DNA from: Actibacterium sp. MT2.3-13A
GTDB taxonomy: Bacteria; Pseudomonadota; Alphaproteobacteria; Rhodobacterales; Rhodobacteraceae
Direction of reading: 5' to 3'
Length of the DNA: 40,793 bases
NCBI RefSeq assembly: GCF_018139985.1
Contig: NZ_JAGSOU010000025.1
Coordinates: 1 to 40,793 of the forward strand
The translations under genes were made by a program, and so were the position numbers. Numbering within the stretch: position 1 is the first letter of the stretch; every line of letters begins with the position of its first letter. The notes beneath the pieces are model-generated. The model ran no database searches. It saw only the letters and a list, made by a program, of their open reading frames with translations, and was not told the DNA's origin. Positions 31,469 to 38,192 of this stretch are shown in pieces.

Positions 31469-32140
31469 ATGGTTGGCTATATCGACAAGGACACCGGGGG
31501 GAATTTCACGCCAACGCCGGCTGGTCAGCATATCATGGTGTGCAGCCGCATTGTGGACCTCGGCACTCAGCCGGGCTCGCAGATGTTCCCCGCACCGAAG
31601 CACAAGCTCCGCATCTTCTGGGAGCTGCCCGAGGAACGCATCAGGATCGCCGACGAGAACGGCGGCGAGCGGGACATGCCCGTGCTCCACAGCGAGCAAT
31701 ACACGGTCTCGTTCCACGAGAAGGCGAACCTGCGCAAGATGCTGGAAAGCTGGCGCGGCGCCGCGTTCACGGATCGTGATTTCAGCGGCCCGCCGGATGG
31801 TTTCCACCTGTCCAAGCTGCTCGGCATCCCGGCCTTCGGTCAGATCGTCCACGAGCACAAGGACGGCAAAACCTATGCCAACCTGAACTCGATCATGAAG
31901 CCCCCGAAGGCGCAGTTCGATCAGTGGAAAGGCAAGATCGAGGGTGAGCGCATTTTCTTCGACCTGGACGACTTCGACCAGGCCGAATTCGACAAACTGT
32001 CCGAGCGCCTGCAGGAGACCATCAAGAACTCCCCGGAATACCAGGCGATCATGGCACAGCAGAACGCGTCGGCAGACAGCACGCCGCCGCCGCAGGGCAA
32101 TGGCTACGATCCCGATCTCAGGGATGAAATCCCGTTTTGA
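31469..32140 (+). CDS. Single-stranded DNA-binding-like phage protein
   Basis: A 223-residue protein starting MVGYIDKDTGGNFTPTPAGQ. The N-terminal 170 residues look like a beta-rich domain (HKLRIFWELPEERIRIADEN, then PVLHSEQYTVSFHEKANLRK). After a Pro/Ser/Gln linker it ends DPDLRDEIPF, an acidic tip like the DDDIPF tail through which SSB proteins recruit replication and repair enzymes. It is therefore probably a phage SSB analogue. AAGGAG lies upstream of the ATG. Confidence 0.65.
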   Translation: MVGYIDKDTGGNFTPTPAGQHIMVCSRIVDLGTQPGSQMFPAPKHKLRIFWELPEERIRIADENGGERDMPVLHSEQYTVSFHEKANLRKMLESWRGAAFTDRDFSGPPDGFHLSKLLGIPAFGQIVHEHKDGKTYANLNSIMKPPKAQFDQWKGKIEGERIFFDLDDFDQAEFDKLSERLQETIKNSPEYQAIMAQQNASADSTPPPQGNGYDPDLRDEIPF

Positions 32141-32151
32141 TGGAGGCCGAC

Positions 32152-32847
32152 ATGAAAGACGCAGCAATTGCCACCACCGGCCACAACATGCCGCCAGATC
32201 CCATCGACACGGCCCTTGAGCCGTTCGGCGACACGATCAGCGAGGCCGAAAACTGGCTGGATGGAGAGCCTGTCAGCAACGACGACCAGATGAAGGCCGT
32301 GGACACGCTGACGCGCTCGATCAAGGAGGCCATCAAGGCGGCGAAGGCCGGAGAGGAATCCGAAGCCAAGCCGGTCTATGACCAGTGGAAGTCCATCAAG
32401 GCGCGCTGGAAGCCGACCATCGACGATCTTGATCGGATCAAGAATGGCCTCGTTTCCATCGTCAGCGATTACAAGCGCCAGAAGGCAGTCGAGCAGGCCG
32501 AGGCAGAGCGCAAGGCGCGCGAGGAAGCGGAGCGCAAGCGCCGCGAGGCCGAAGAAGCCGCCCGCGCCGCCAATGCCGGTGATATCGAGGCGCAGCGCGC
32601 CGCTGCCGAAGCCCAGGAAGAGGCCGAGATTGCGCAGGCCCGCGCCGCGGCCGCCAGCAAGGGCAAGGTGAAGGGCATGCGCACGGTGACGCGCTACGAG
32701 ATCACCGATTACAAGGCCATGCTTCACTGGATCGCTCGCAACCGCAAGGACGACATGACCGCCTTTCTCGATGAATGGGCGCGCCTGAACCATCGCGACG
32801 TGAGCGCCGATGGCCTTCTGGTCTGGCAGGAAAAAGAGGCGTTCTGA
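32152..32847 (+). CDS. Coiled-coil protein of the recombination cluster
   Basis: A 231-residue protein starting MKDAAIATTGHNMPPDPIDT. Residues 40-100 are helical (KAVDTLTRSIKEAIKAAKAG), 100-170 form a highly charged Ala/Glu/Arg coiled coil, and 175-231 are a compact C-terminal region (GMRTVTRYEITDYKAMLHWI). GGAGG sits 5 bases before the ATG at 32152, which is preferred over the ATG at 32140. Such proteins accompany phage SSB/recombinase genes; the role is not established. Confidence 0.65.
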   Translation: MKDAAIATTGHNMPPDPIDTALEPFGDTISEAENWLDGEPVSNDDQMKAVDTLTRSIKEAIKAAKAGEESEAKPVYDQWKSIKARWKPTIDDLDRIKNGLVSIVSDYKRQKAVEQAEAERKAREEAERKRREAEEAARAANAGDIEAQRAAAEAQEEAEIAQARAAAASKGKVKGMRTVTRYEITDYKAMLHWIARNRKDDMTAFLDEWARLNHRDVSADGLLVWQEKEAF

Positions 32848-33038
32848 TGCGCAGCGACGTAATCGACATAGAGGTGCACCTGCACCACGAAACCGCCAAG
32901 GCCATTCTGGTGAGCGACTCCGGCGACAAGGACAGCGCGGTATGGCTTCCCCTGTCTCAGATCGAGATCGAGCCCGAAAACGGCTTCATCGTGGTGACGA
33001 TGCCGGAATGGCTGGCTGAGGAAAAGGGGCTGATCTGA
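32847..33038 (+). CDS. Hypothetical small beta-rich protein
   Basis: A 63-residue protein starting MRSDVIDIEVHLHHETAKAI. It has alternating strands (AILVSDSGDKDSAVWLPLSQ, IEIEPENGFIVVTMPEWLAE). Typical of small conserved proteins found next to phage recombination genes. Its start and stop both overlap the neighbours as TGATG. Confidence 0.65.
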   Translation: MRSDVIDIEVHLHHETAKAILVSDSGDKDSAVWLPLSQIEIEPENGFIVVTMPEWLAEEKGLI

Positions 33039-33490
33039 TGCCCACCAAGGTTCTGCGCGATCCAGGACACGTTGATGCCCTCGCCGTGCTGCTGCGCGGA
33101 CGCAAGATGCCGCTCACCGTCTCTTGGGTTCAAGGCGCGTCTCGATCCAGCGCGCAGAACCGTCTGGCGCAGCGCTGGTTCACCGATATCGCCACGCAGC
33201 TCGGCGACCAGACCCATGAAGACGTGCGCGCCGAGTGCAAGCTGACAATCGGTGTGCCCATTCTGCGGACCGAGAACGAAGCGTTCCGCGTGTCCTACGA
33301 CAGGACCATGAAGGGACTGCCGTATGAGGAAAAGCTCGAAGCGATCAAGGCGTTCGACCTGCCGGTGACACGGCTGATGACCGTCAAGCAGATGACCGCC
33401 TTCATGGATGAAATGCAGCGCAAGTGGACCAGGCAAGGAATCCGCCTGACTGATCCAGAAGCACTGAAATATGAGCAGGAGTTCCTATGA
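33038..33490 (+). CDS. NinB-like recombination protein
   Basis: A 150-residue protein. The C-terminal segment RLMTVKQMTAFMDEMQRKWT, followed by QGIRLTDPEAL, resembles the NinB (Orf) family of phage recombination mediators, which assist strand exchange in place of RecFOR. Length is close to NinB (142). The gene is followed by a Ref-like nuclease, again a ninR-type neighbour. Assigned by motif resemblance only. Confidence 0.6.
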   Translation: MPTKVLRDPGHVDALAVLLRGRKMPLTVSWVQGASRSSAQNRLAQRWFTDIATQLGDQTHEDVRAECKLTIGVPILRTENEAFRVSYDRTMKGLPYEEKLEAIKAFDLPVTRLMTVKQMTAFMDEMQRKWTRQGIRLTDPEALKYEQEFL

Positions 33491-33828
33491 GCAATCTCGC
33501 ACACAAACCCCCGCTCGGCCTTAAGACGAGCCGGGCGGGAGACCGTGATAAGGCGCGCCTCTCCGCGGTCGCCAAGCTGCCTTGCGTGATCTGCCACGAA
33601 TACAACTACCAGCAGGTCACGCCGACGCAGGTGCATCACTGCATCATGGGTCGGTTCTCCACGCGCCGCGCGCCCGACAGCATGACCATCCCGCTCTGCG
33701 ATGGTCATCACCTCGGGATGTTCGACACCACGAAGGTTGCCCTGCACCGCAGCCCGCAGGCGTGGCGCGCGGCATACGGGCCAGACACCGATTGGCTGAG
33801 CTGGGTAGAGGAAAGGATTTCGCAATGA
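33487..33828 (+). CDS. Ref-like HNH-type nuclease
   Basis: A 113-residue protein with LPCVICHEY, then QVHHCIMGRF, then SMTIPLCDGHHLGMF: the zinc/HNH layout of the P1 Ref (RecA-dependent nuclease) family, which cuts within RecA displacement loops. It lacks Ref's long basic N-terminus. It overlaps both neighbours by 4 bases and belongs with the NinB-like gene to the recombination group. Confidence 0.75.
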   Translation: MSNLAHKPPLGLKTSRAGDRDKARLSAVAKLPCVICHEYNYQQVTPTQVHHCIMGRFSTRRAPDSMTIPLCDGHHLGMFDTTKVALHRSPQAWRAAYGPDTDWLSWVEERISQ

Positions 33829-34202
33829 CCAACAACCTGTCCGACCTGAACAAACACCTGTTCGACCAGCTCGACCGGCTGGCAGGCGGCGACCTGACGC
33901 CCGACCAGCAGGCCGGGATGCTGTGCAACGACCAGCAGTTCCAGGCCTTCGCCGCCGAACGCCGCGGGTTTTCCGGCGGGCGGTTTGCCGCCTCGGCGGC
34001 GGCCGAGTTCCTGCGCCACGAATGCGGCGTGACCAGCCGCCGCCACCTGAACACCGACCGCGCCGCCGCCCGCGTGTTCAGCCTGCGCTCGCGCGGGGAC
34101 GGCGGGCAGGACGTGTCTGAGATCGCCGCCAGCTACGGCGGCGGCGGGCATCGCAACGCGGCTGGCTTTCAGATGCCGATCGGATGGGAGGGCGATCAAT
34201 GA
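33825..34202 (+). CDS. Chimeric phage protein ending in a DHHA1 fragment
   Basis: A 125-residue protein. Residues 1-83 look like a phage domain (LNKHLFDQLDRLAGGDLTPD, then RFAASAAAEFLRHECGVTSR). From about residue 84 the sequence becomes FSLRSRGDGGQDVSEIAASY, then GGGGHRNAAGF, the very C-terminal strand-loop of DHH/DHHA1 phosphoesterases, without the rest of that enzyme. The glycine-rich loop alone could bind a nucleotide but cannot be catalytic. It starts with ATGA overlap. Confidence 0.65.
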   Translation: MTNNLSDLNKHLFDQLDRLAGGDLTPDQQAGMLCNDQQFQAFAAERRGFSGGRFAASAAAEFLRHECGVTSRRHLNTDRAAARVFSLRSRGDGGQDVSEIAASYGGGGHRNAAGFQMPIGWEGDQ

Positions 34203-34402
34203 CCATTGTCACCTGCCAATGGCAGGCCGAACAGCGCGCCGCTCAGGAAGGCCGCCGAGCGCACATTGCCAAGGCCGCGATCATCGCGATCTGCGCGGGC
34301 CTTATCGTCTGGCTGACCGCGCCCGCGGAGCCCGAGGAATTACCGCAAGCGGCTTCCGACGTGTCGCACCACGAATGCCAAGTTGGCTGGAGGTGCGCGT
34401 GA
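34199..34402 (+). CDS. Small membrane protein
   Basis: A 67-residue protein starting MTIVTCQWQAEQRAAQEGRR. One membrane segment at about 25-41 (AAIIAICAGLIVWLTA) and a short outer tail with two cysteines (HHECQVGWRC). ATGA and GTGA overlaps with its neighbours. The role is unknown; the position just before the methyltransferase seems incidental. Confidence 0.6.
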   Translation: MTIVTCQWQAEQRAAQEGRRAHIAKAAIIAICAGLIVWLTAPAEPEELPQAASDVSHHECQVGWRCA

Positions 34403-36222
34403 TCGGCATGACAGTATGCTCCGGCATCGGCGCGCCGGAAGTCGCCGCGCCTTGGATCGACTGGAAATACCAGTCCGAGATCGAGCCGTTCCCCTGCGCC
34501 GTTCTGGCCGAACGGTTCCCTGACGCCGTGAACCTCGGGGACATGACGAAATTTGAGGAGTGGCCTGATGCAACTGTCGATGTTCTCTGCGGAGGAACCC
34601 CCTGCCAATCATTCAGCGTGGCCGGACTTCGCAAGGGCCTTGATGACCCGCGCGGAAACCTCATGCTCACATATCTTGCCATCGCTCGACGCTATCGCCC
34701 CCGCTGGCTGGTTTGGGAGAACGTGCCCGGCGTCCTGTCCAGCAACGGAGGACGGGATTTTGGAACCTTCCTCGGGGCGCTGGGGGAACTCGGGTATGGG
34801 TTCGCCTACAGAGTGCTTGACGCTCAGCATTGCCGAACACGCAGCTTTCCACAAGCCGTCCCGCAGCGCCGCCGCCGTGTGTTCGTTGTCGGATATCTTG
34901 GAGACTGGCGACGTGCCGCAGCGGTATTATTTGACGCCGAAAGCATGCGCGGGGATACTGCGCCGCGCCGAGAAGCGGGGAAAAGAACTCCTGCCGCAGC
35001 TGAAGATGGCGCTGGAAAGCGTTGCTCGGTTGATGGATGTGACAGAGACGCCAGAAAGCGAGGATGGTGCAACGCTCACTATCAGCACTGGCGCAAACAC
35101 GGAGAGCCAGGAAGCGGGCCGGTAAACGCTCCAGGCGAGACCGACCACGAGCGGTTCTGGTCGAAGGTCGAGAAGACGGAATCCTGCTGGGATTGGACTG
35201 CCGCCTTAAACGAGAAGGGCTACGGCATATTCTGGAGCAACGACCAGGATCGGTCTGTCCGGGCGCACCGCTTTGCCTATGAGCAGATTGATGGCGAGAT
35301 ACCAGATGGGCTTGAACTTGATCACCTCTGCCGGAATCGCAAGTGTGTTAATCCCGCGCACCTTGAGCCTGTAACCGGGAAGGAAAACACACGTCGCGGC
35401 AATGCTGGAAAGCACTGGGCAGTAAAGCGCGGTGAAACGGTTGCTGAAACTGCCCCCACAATTAGCGCGCGCCCTACAGGCGGTGGCGGGCTCGGAACAG
35501 ATTTCGATTGCGACGGAGGGCTGATCACCAGCCACGACCCGACATGCACACTCACCGCCCGAGAGCGAAAGGGAGCTTTGCCGGAGGCAGACCTTTCCAC
35601 AATTGTCGCACATTCCCTGCGCGGCGAAGGCTTTGACGCCAGCGAGGATGGGACAGGGCGCGGAACGCCGCTTGTTCCGGTGCATAGCCGAACGCCAGAT
35701 ATCAAATGCGGGAACTGCGGAGAGGTGTTCGTTGACGAATATGGGGATGGAATTGGTGGATTATCTCCTTTTGAGTGCCCCATGTGCGGCGAAGAAAATG
35801 ACCTATATGTGGTTCCCTTGGCGTTCGGGGCGCAGAATAGCGCCGCTCAGGGAGATCAGATATCTGTAAACTACTCTCCACCGATAACGACGACGAAGAC
35901 ACCTGCCGTCGCCTTCGACACGACGCAAATCACCAGCCCAGGAAACTACAGCAACCCTCGGCCTGGCGACTCCTGTCACCCCCTCGCGGCCAGTGCAGAT
36001 GCTCCGGCGATCGCCACGCCTTGGGACGTTCGCCGTCTGACGCCGACCGAGTGCGAGAGGCTTCAAGGCTTCCCAGATGGGTGGACGCGCATAGCATGGC
36101 GCGGGAAGCCGCCAGAAAAATGCCCTGACGGCCCGCGCTACAAGGCACTCGGCAACAGCTGGGCCGTGAACTGCGGAGAGTTCGTTTTCGACCGCATCAG
36201 AGCAGTCGAGGAAATGACATGA
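34399..36222 (+). CDS. C5 cytosine DNA methyltransferase with inserted HNH domain
   Basis: A 607-residue protein (GTG at 34399, GGAGGTG upstream, overlapping the previous stop). Motif I VCSGIGAPE (6-14), motif IV GTPCQSF with catalytic Cys69, motif VI ENVP (107-110), motif VIII QRRRRVFVVG (156-165), then late motif IX RRLTPTECERLQGFPDGW (545-562) and motif X ALGNSWAVNC (583-592). Between VIII and IX the target-recognition region is enlarged by an HNH unit (about 207-335: CSVDGCDRDARKRGWCNAH ... LELDHLCRNRKCVNPAHL) and a second zinc ribbon (about 437-467). It methylates cytosine, probably to evade restriction. A second gene is overprinted at 34568-35125. Confidence 0.85.
   Translation: MIGMTVCSGIGAPEVAAPWIDWKYQSEIEPFPCAVLAERFPDAVNLGDMTKFEEWPDATVDVLCGGTPCQSFSVAGLRKGLDDPRGNLMLTYLAIARRYRPRWLVWENVPGVLSSNGGRDFGTFLGALGELGYGFAYRVLDAQHCRTRSFPQAVPQRRRRVFVVGYLGDWRRAAAVLFDAESMRGDTAPRREAGKRTPAAAEDGAGKRCSVDGCDRDARKRGWCNAHYQHWRKHGEPGSGPVNAPGETDHERFWSKVEKTESCWDWTAALNEKGYGIFWSNDQDRSVRAHRFAYEQIDGEIPDGLELDHLCRNRKCVNPAHLEPVTGKENTRRGNAGKHWAVKRGETVAETAPTISARPTGGGGLGTDFDCDGGLITSHDPTCTLTARERKGALPEADLSTIVAHSLRGEGFDASEDGTGRGTPLVPVHSRTPDIKCGNCGEVFVDEYGDGIGGLSPFECPMCGEENDLYVVPLAFGAQNSAAQGDQISVNYSPPITTTKTPAVAFDTTQITSPGNYSNPRPGDSCHPLAASADAPAIATPWDVRRLTPTECERLQGFPDGWTRIAWRGKPPEKCPDGPRYKALGNSWAVNCGEFVFDRIRAVEEMT
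34568..35125 (+). CDS. Overprinted gene inside the methyltransferase (+1 frame)
   Basis: A 185-residue protein starting MQLSMFSAEEPPANHSAWPD. GAGGAG lies 7 bases before its ATG, a strong site inside the methyltransferase gene. It carries the features I associate with a conserved family of phage hypothetical proteins: SLDAIAPAGWFGRTCPASC, EPSSGRWGNSGMGSPTECLT, and CSLSDILETGDVPQRYYLTP followed by KACAGILRRAEKRGKELLPQ. I believe both frames are conserved families. The last 35-40 residues (after ALESVARL) come from the HNH insert read out of frame and look non-native. Function unknown. Confidence 0.7.
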   Translation: MQLSMFSAEEPPANHSAWPDFARALMTRAETSCSHILPSLDAIAPAGWFGRTCPASCPATEDGILEPSSGRWGNSGMGSPTECLTLSIAEHAAFHKPSRSAAAVCSLSDILETGDVPQRYYLTPKACAGILRRAEKRGKELLPQLKMALESVARLMDVTETPESEDGATLTISTGANTESQEAGR

Positions 36223-36359
36223 CTTACCTCGCCCGTCACATCAACGCCCCGCTGTCCAGCGCCTGGGCGAGCGCGCACCCAGCGTTACAGATCGAGTGTC
36301 TTGAGGGGCTGCGTCGCCTTGGGCAAGTGGCGCAGATTTATCAGGAGGTGGGAGTGTGA
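36219..36359 (+). CDS. Small hypothetical protein (46 aa)
   Basis: A 46-codon gene starting MTYLARHINAPLSSAWASAH and ending VAQIYQEVGV. ATGA overlap with the methyltransferase stop and GTGA overlap with the next gene. Its 3' end shares a 22-base identical stretch (36327-36348) with 37036-37057, marking it as one source of a recombined mini-gene downstream. Role unknown. Confidence 0.55.
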   Translation: MTYLARHINAPLSSAWASAHPALQIECLEGLRRLGQVAQIYQEVGV

Positions 36360-36985
36360 CCGACAAACCGATACTGTTCAGCGGGCCGATGATCAGAGCG
36401 ATCCTTGATGGCCGGAAAACGCAGACGCGGAGGGTGCTGAAACCACTGACGCCCGTCCAGTACGAACGCGGTATCACTGCCTGTGAAACTCCAGATGGTG
36501 CACGCTGGCGGCTACTTTATGCCATTGGCGATCGGCTCTGGGTGCGGGAGAAGTTCGCCGTAAGTGGCATTGGCTGGGGTAAGAAACCGATCGATGCAAT
36601 CGGCGGGAAGGTCCACTATACCGCTGATCCTGATCACGGCTGGCACGACTATTGGGGGAACTGGCACCCATCCATCCACATGCCCCGCTGGGCCTCGCGC
36701 CTGACGCTGGTGGTGACGGACGTGCGCGTGCAGCGTTTGCAGGAGATCAGCGAGGCTGATGCGCGGGCCGAGGGCGCGCGTTTTGCGATGGAGCCGACGC
36801 GAAAGCTGCAAGGGTGGACATTTGACGAAGTTTATAGTCGCGCGATGGCCCGCGATGCCTTTGCGCACCTATGGGACGGCCTCAACGCCAAGCGTGGATT
36901 CGGCTGGGCCGCGAACCCGTGGGTGGTAGCCCTGACCTTCACCGTCCACCGCTGCAACATCGACCAGATGGCGACCGCATCATGA
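36356..36985 (+). CDS. ASCH/PUA-like phage protein
   Basis: A 209-residue protein starting (GTG) MTDKPILFSGPMIRAILDGR, then KTQTRRVLKPL, GDRLWVREKF, HMPRWASRLTLVVTDVRVQR, LQEISEADARAEG and, at the end, LNAKRGFGWAANPWVVALTF. These are the marks of a common phage protein family with an ASCH-like (PUA-fold) domain, thought to bind RNA or modified nucleotides. AGGAGG precedes the GTG, which overlaps the previous stop. Confidence 0.75.
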   Translation: MTDKPILFSGPMIRAILDGRKTQTRRVLKPLTPVQYERGITACETPDGARWRLLYAIGDRLWVREKFAVSGIGWGKKPIDAIGGKVHYTADPDHGWHDYWGNWHPSIHMPRWASRLTLVVTDVRVQRLQEISEADARAEGARFAMEPTRKLQGWTFDEVYSRAMARDAFAHLWDGLNAKRGFGWAANPWVVALTFTVHRCNIDQMATAS

Positions 36986-37068
36986 TCGCCACGGTCCATA
37001 TCGGCGGCCCGAACGGCCCACTGGGGCAGGGTGAGGTGGCGCAGATTTATCAGGAGGCAGAAGTATGA
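36982..37068 (+). CDS. Hybrid mini-gene (28 aa)
   Basis: A 28-codon reading frame: MIATVHIGGPNGPLGQGEVA, then QIYQEAEV. The first 50 bases match 38743-38792 at 45 of 50 positions; the last part matches the end of the 36219-36359 gene, with 22 identical bases. It thus looks like a recombinant between two short early genes. ATGA overlaps at both ends would allow translation, but a function is doubtful. Confidence 0.4.
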   Translation: MIATVHIGGPNGPLGQGEVAQIYQEAEV

Positions 37069-37103
37069 CCAAGATTGAATGGAATGAGGTGCCATATGCC
37101 TAG
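37065..37103 (+). CDS. 12-codon minicistron, possible gene relic
   Basis: Reads MTKIEWNEVPYA and stops. The ATG overlaps the previous stop (ATGA) and its end overlaps the PP-loop gene start. MTKIEW is the usual opening of Gp37/DUF5131 phage proteins (MTKIEW...TWNP), so this may be the decapitated start of such a gene. It may only serve to couple translation. Confidence 0.3.
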   Translation: MTKIEWNEVPYA

Positions 37104-37872
37104 GCAGTCAGGGGTGCAGCACGTTGTGGCGCTCTCAGGCGGCAAGGACAGCACGGCACTTGCGCTGTGGCTGGCAGAGAATGAGCCCCGTGATTACCAG
37201 TTCGTCTGCACGCCGACCGGCGACGAGTTACCAGAGATGATCGAGCACTGGATCAAGCTCGGTAAGATGCTCGGGAGCCGCATCCTGCCGGTGACCGCTG
37301 GAAAGGGACTTTCGGCGCTTATCGAGCAGCACACCATGCTGCCGAACCACAGGGCGCGGTGGTGCACCAGGCAGCTGAAGCTTGAGCCCTACTATCGGTG
37401 GTTGGCGCAACAGGCTCCGGCCGTCTCATACGTCGGCCTGCGTGCGGATGAAAGCGAGCGGCAGGGCATGGTGTTCCCAGAGACCGACGGCATCACCATG
37501 CGGTTCCCGCTCCGCGAGCAGGGCTTCACCGAGGCAGACGTCTGGGCCTTCCTGGACGAGCGCGGCGTGGAGATCCCGGCGCGGACGGACTGCGCCAGGT
37601 GCTACCACCAGACGCTCGGCGAGTGGTGGCGGCTCTGGAAGATGCATCCGGATCTGTTTGAGGCGGCGATGCTCGAGGAGGAATGGGTGTCGGAGCAGCG
37701 TGGCGAGACCTACACGTTTCGCAACCCGAGCCGCGACAGCTGGCCGGCTGGACTGCGCGATCTCCGCGCCGAGTTCGAAAAGGGGCGCGTGCCGCCCCGC
37801 ACGGTTCAACAGATCGACATGTTCAGGGGCGAGCGCCGCATGACTGGAGCGTGCCGTGTCTGTTCACTGTGA
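37096..37872 (+). CDS. PP-loop ATPase, PAPS-reductase family
   Basis: A 258-residue protein. The PP-loop SGGKDST (14-20) near the N-terminus, followed by ARWCTRQLKLEPYYRWLAQQ and PARTDCARCYHQTLGEWWRL, identifies a phosphoadenosine phosphosulfate reductase-like adenylating enzyme; cysteines C..C and a C-terminal CRVCSL suggest metal or sulfur handling. Phage members are not assimilatory reductases and may act in nucleotide or tRNA sulfur modification. GAGGTG precedes the ATG at 37096. It stands two genes downstream of the ASCH-like gene. Confidence 0.75.
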   Translation: MPRQSGVQHVVALSGGKDSTALALWLAENEPRDYQFVCTPTGDELPEMIEHWIKLGKMLGSRILPVTAGKGLSALIEQHTMLPNHRARWCTRQLKLEPYYRWLAQQAPAVSYVGLRADESERQGMVFPETDGITMRFPLREQGFTEADVWAFLDERGVEIPARTDCARCYHQTLGEWWRLWKMHPDLFEAAMLEEEWVSEQRGETYTFRNPSRDSWPAGLRDLRAEFEKGRVPPRTVQQIDMFRGERRMTGACRVCSL

Positions 37873-37880
37873 TCCCGAAA

Positions 37881-38192
37881 ATGAGCGCAATCATGCCTAA
37901 GCGCATCCAGCTCTCGCGCCGCCGCGGCTGGCGCAAGCCCGAAGGCGCAGTCGTTGTGGCCCGCCCGTCCCGCTGGGGCAACCCATACCAGGCTGGCAAG
38001 GATGGCGACGGCGACCGCGCCCCCCTGGTGCGGCTATATCGCGACTACCTTGCCCGGCCGGGGCAGGCCGATCTGGTCGCCGCGATCAAGGCCGAGCTAC
38101 GCGGCAAGGATCTGGCCTGCTGGTGCCCGCTGGACGCGCCCTGCCACGCGGACGTGCTGCTCGAGATAGCAAACGAGGAGGTGCCGGGATGA
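37881..38192 (+). CDS. DUF4326 domain protein
   Basis: A 103-residue protein with the DUF4326 pattern: MPKRIQLSRRRGWRKPEGAV, then RPSRWGNPYQAG, then AELRGKDLACWCPLDAPCHA followed by DVLLEIAN. The CWC...PCHAD motif could bind metal. The function of this family, common in phages, is not known. Starts at 37869 (GTG, overlapping the previous stop), 37881 or 37893 are all possible; no good ribosome binding site decides. Confidence 0.75.
   Translation: MSAIMPKRIQLSRRRGWRKPEGAVVVARPSRWGNPYQAGKDGDGDRAPLVRLYRDYLARPGQADLVAAIKAELRGKDLACWCPLDAPCHADVLLEIANEEVPG

Noticed and set aside
34399-36222. Intein inside the methyltransferase
   Set aside because: The inserted segment has an HNH core but no splice-block start residue or terminal HN plus Cys/Ser/Thr; it reads as a plain domain insertion.
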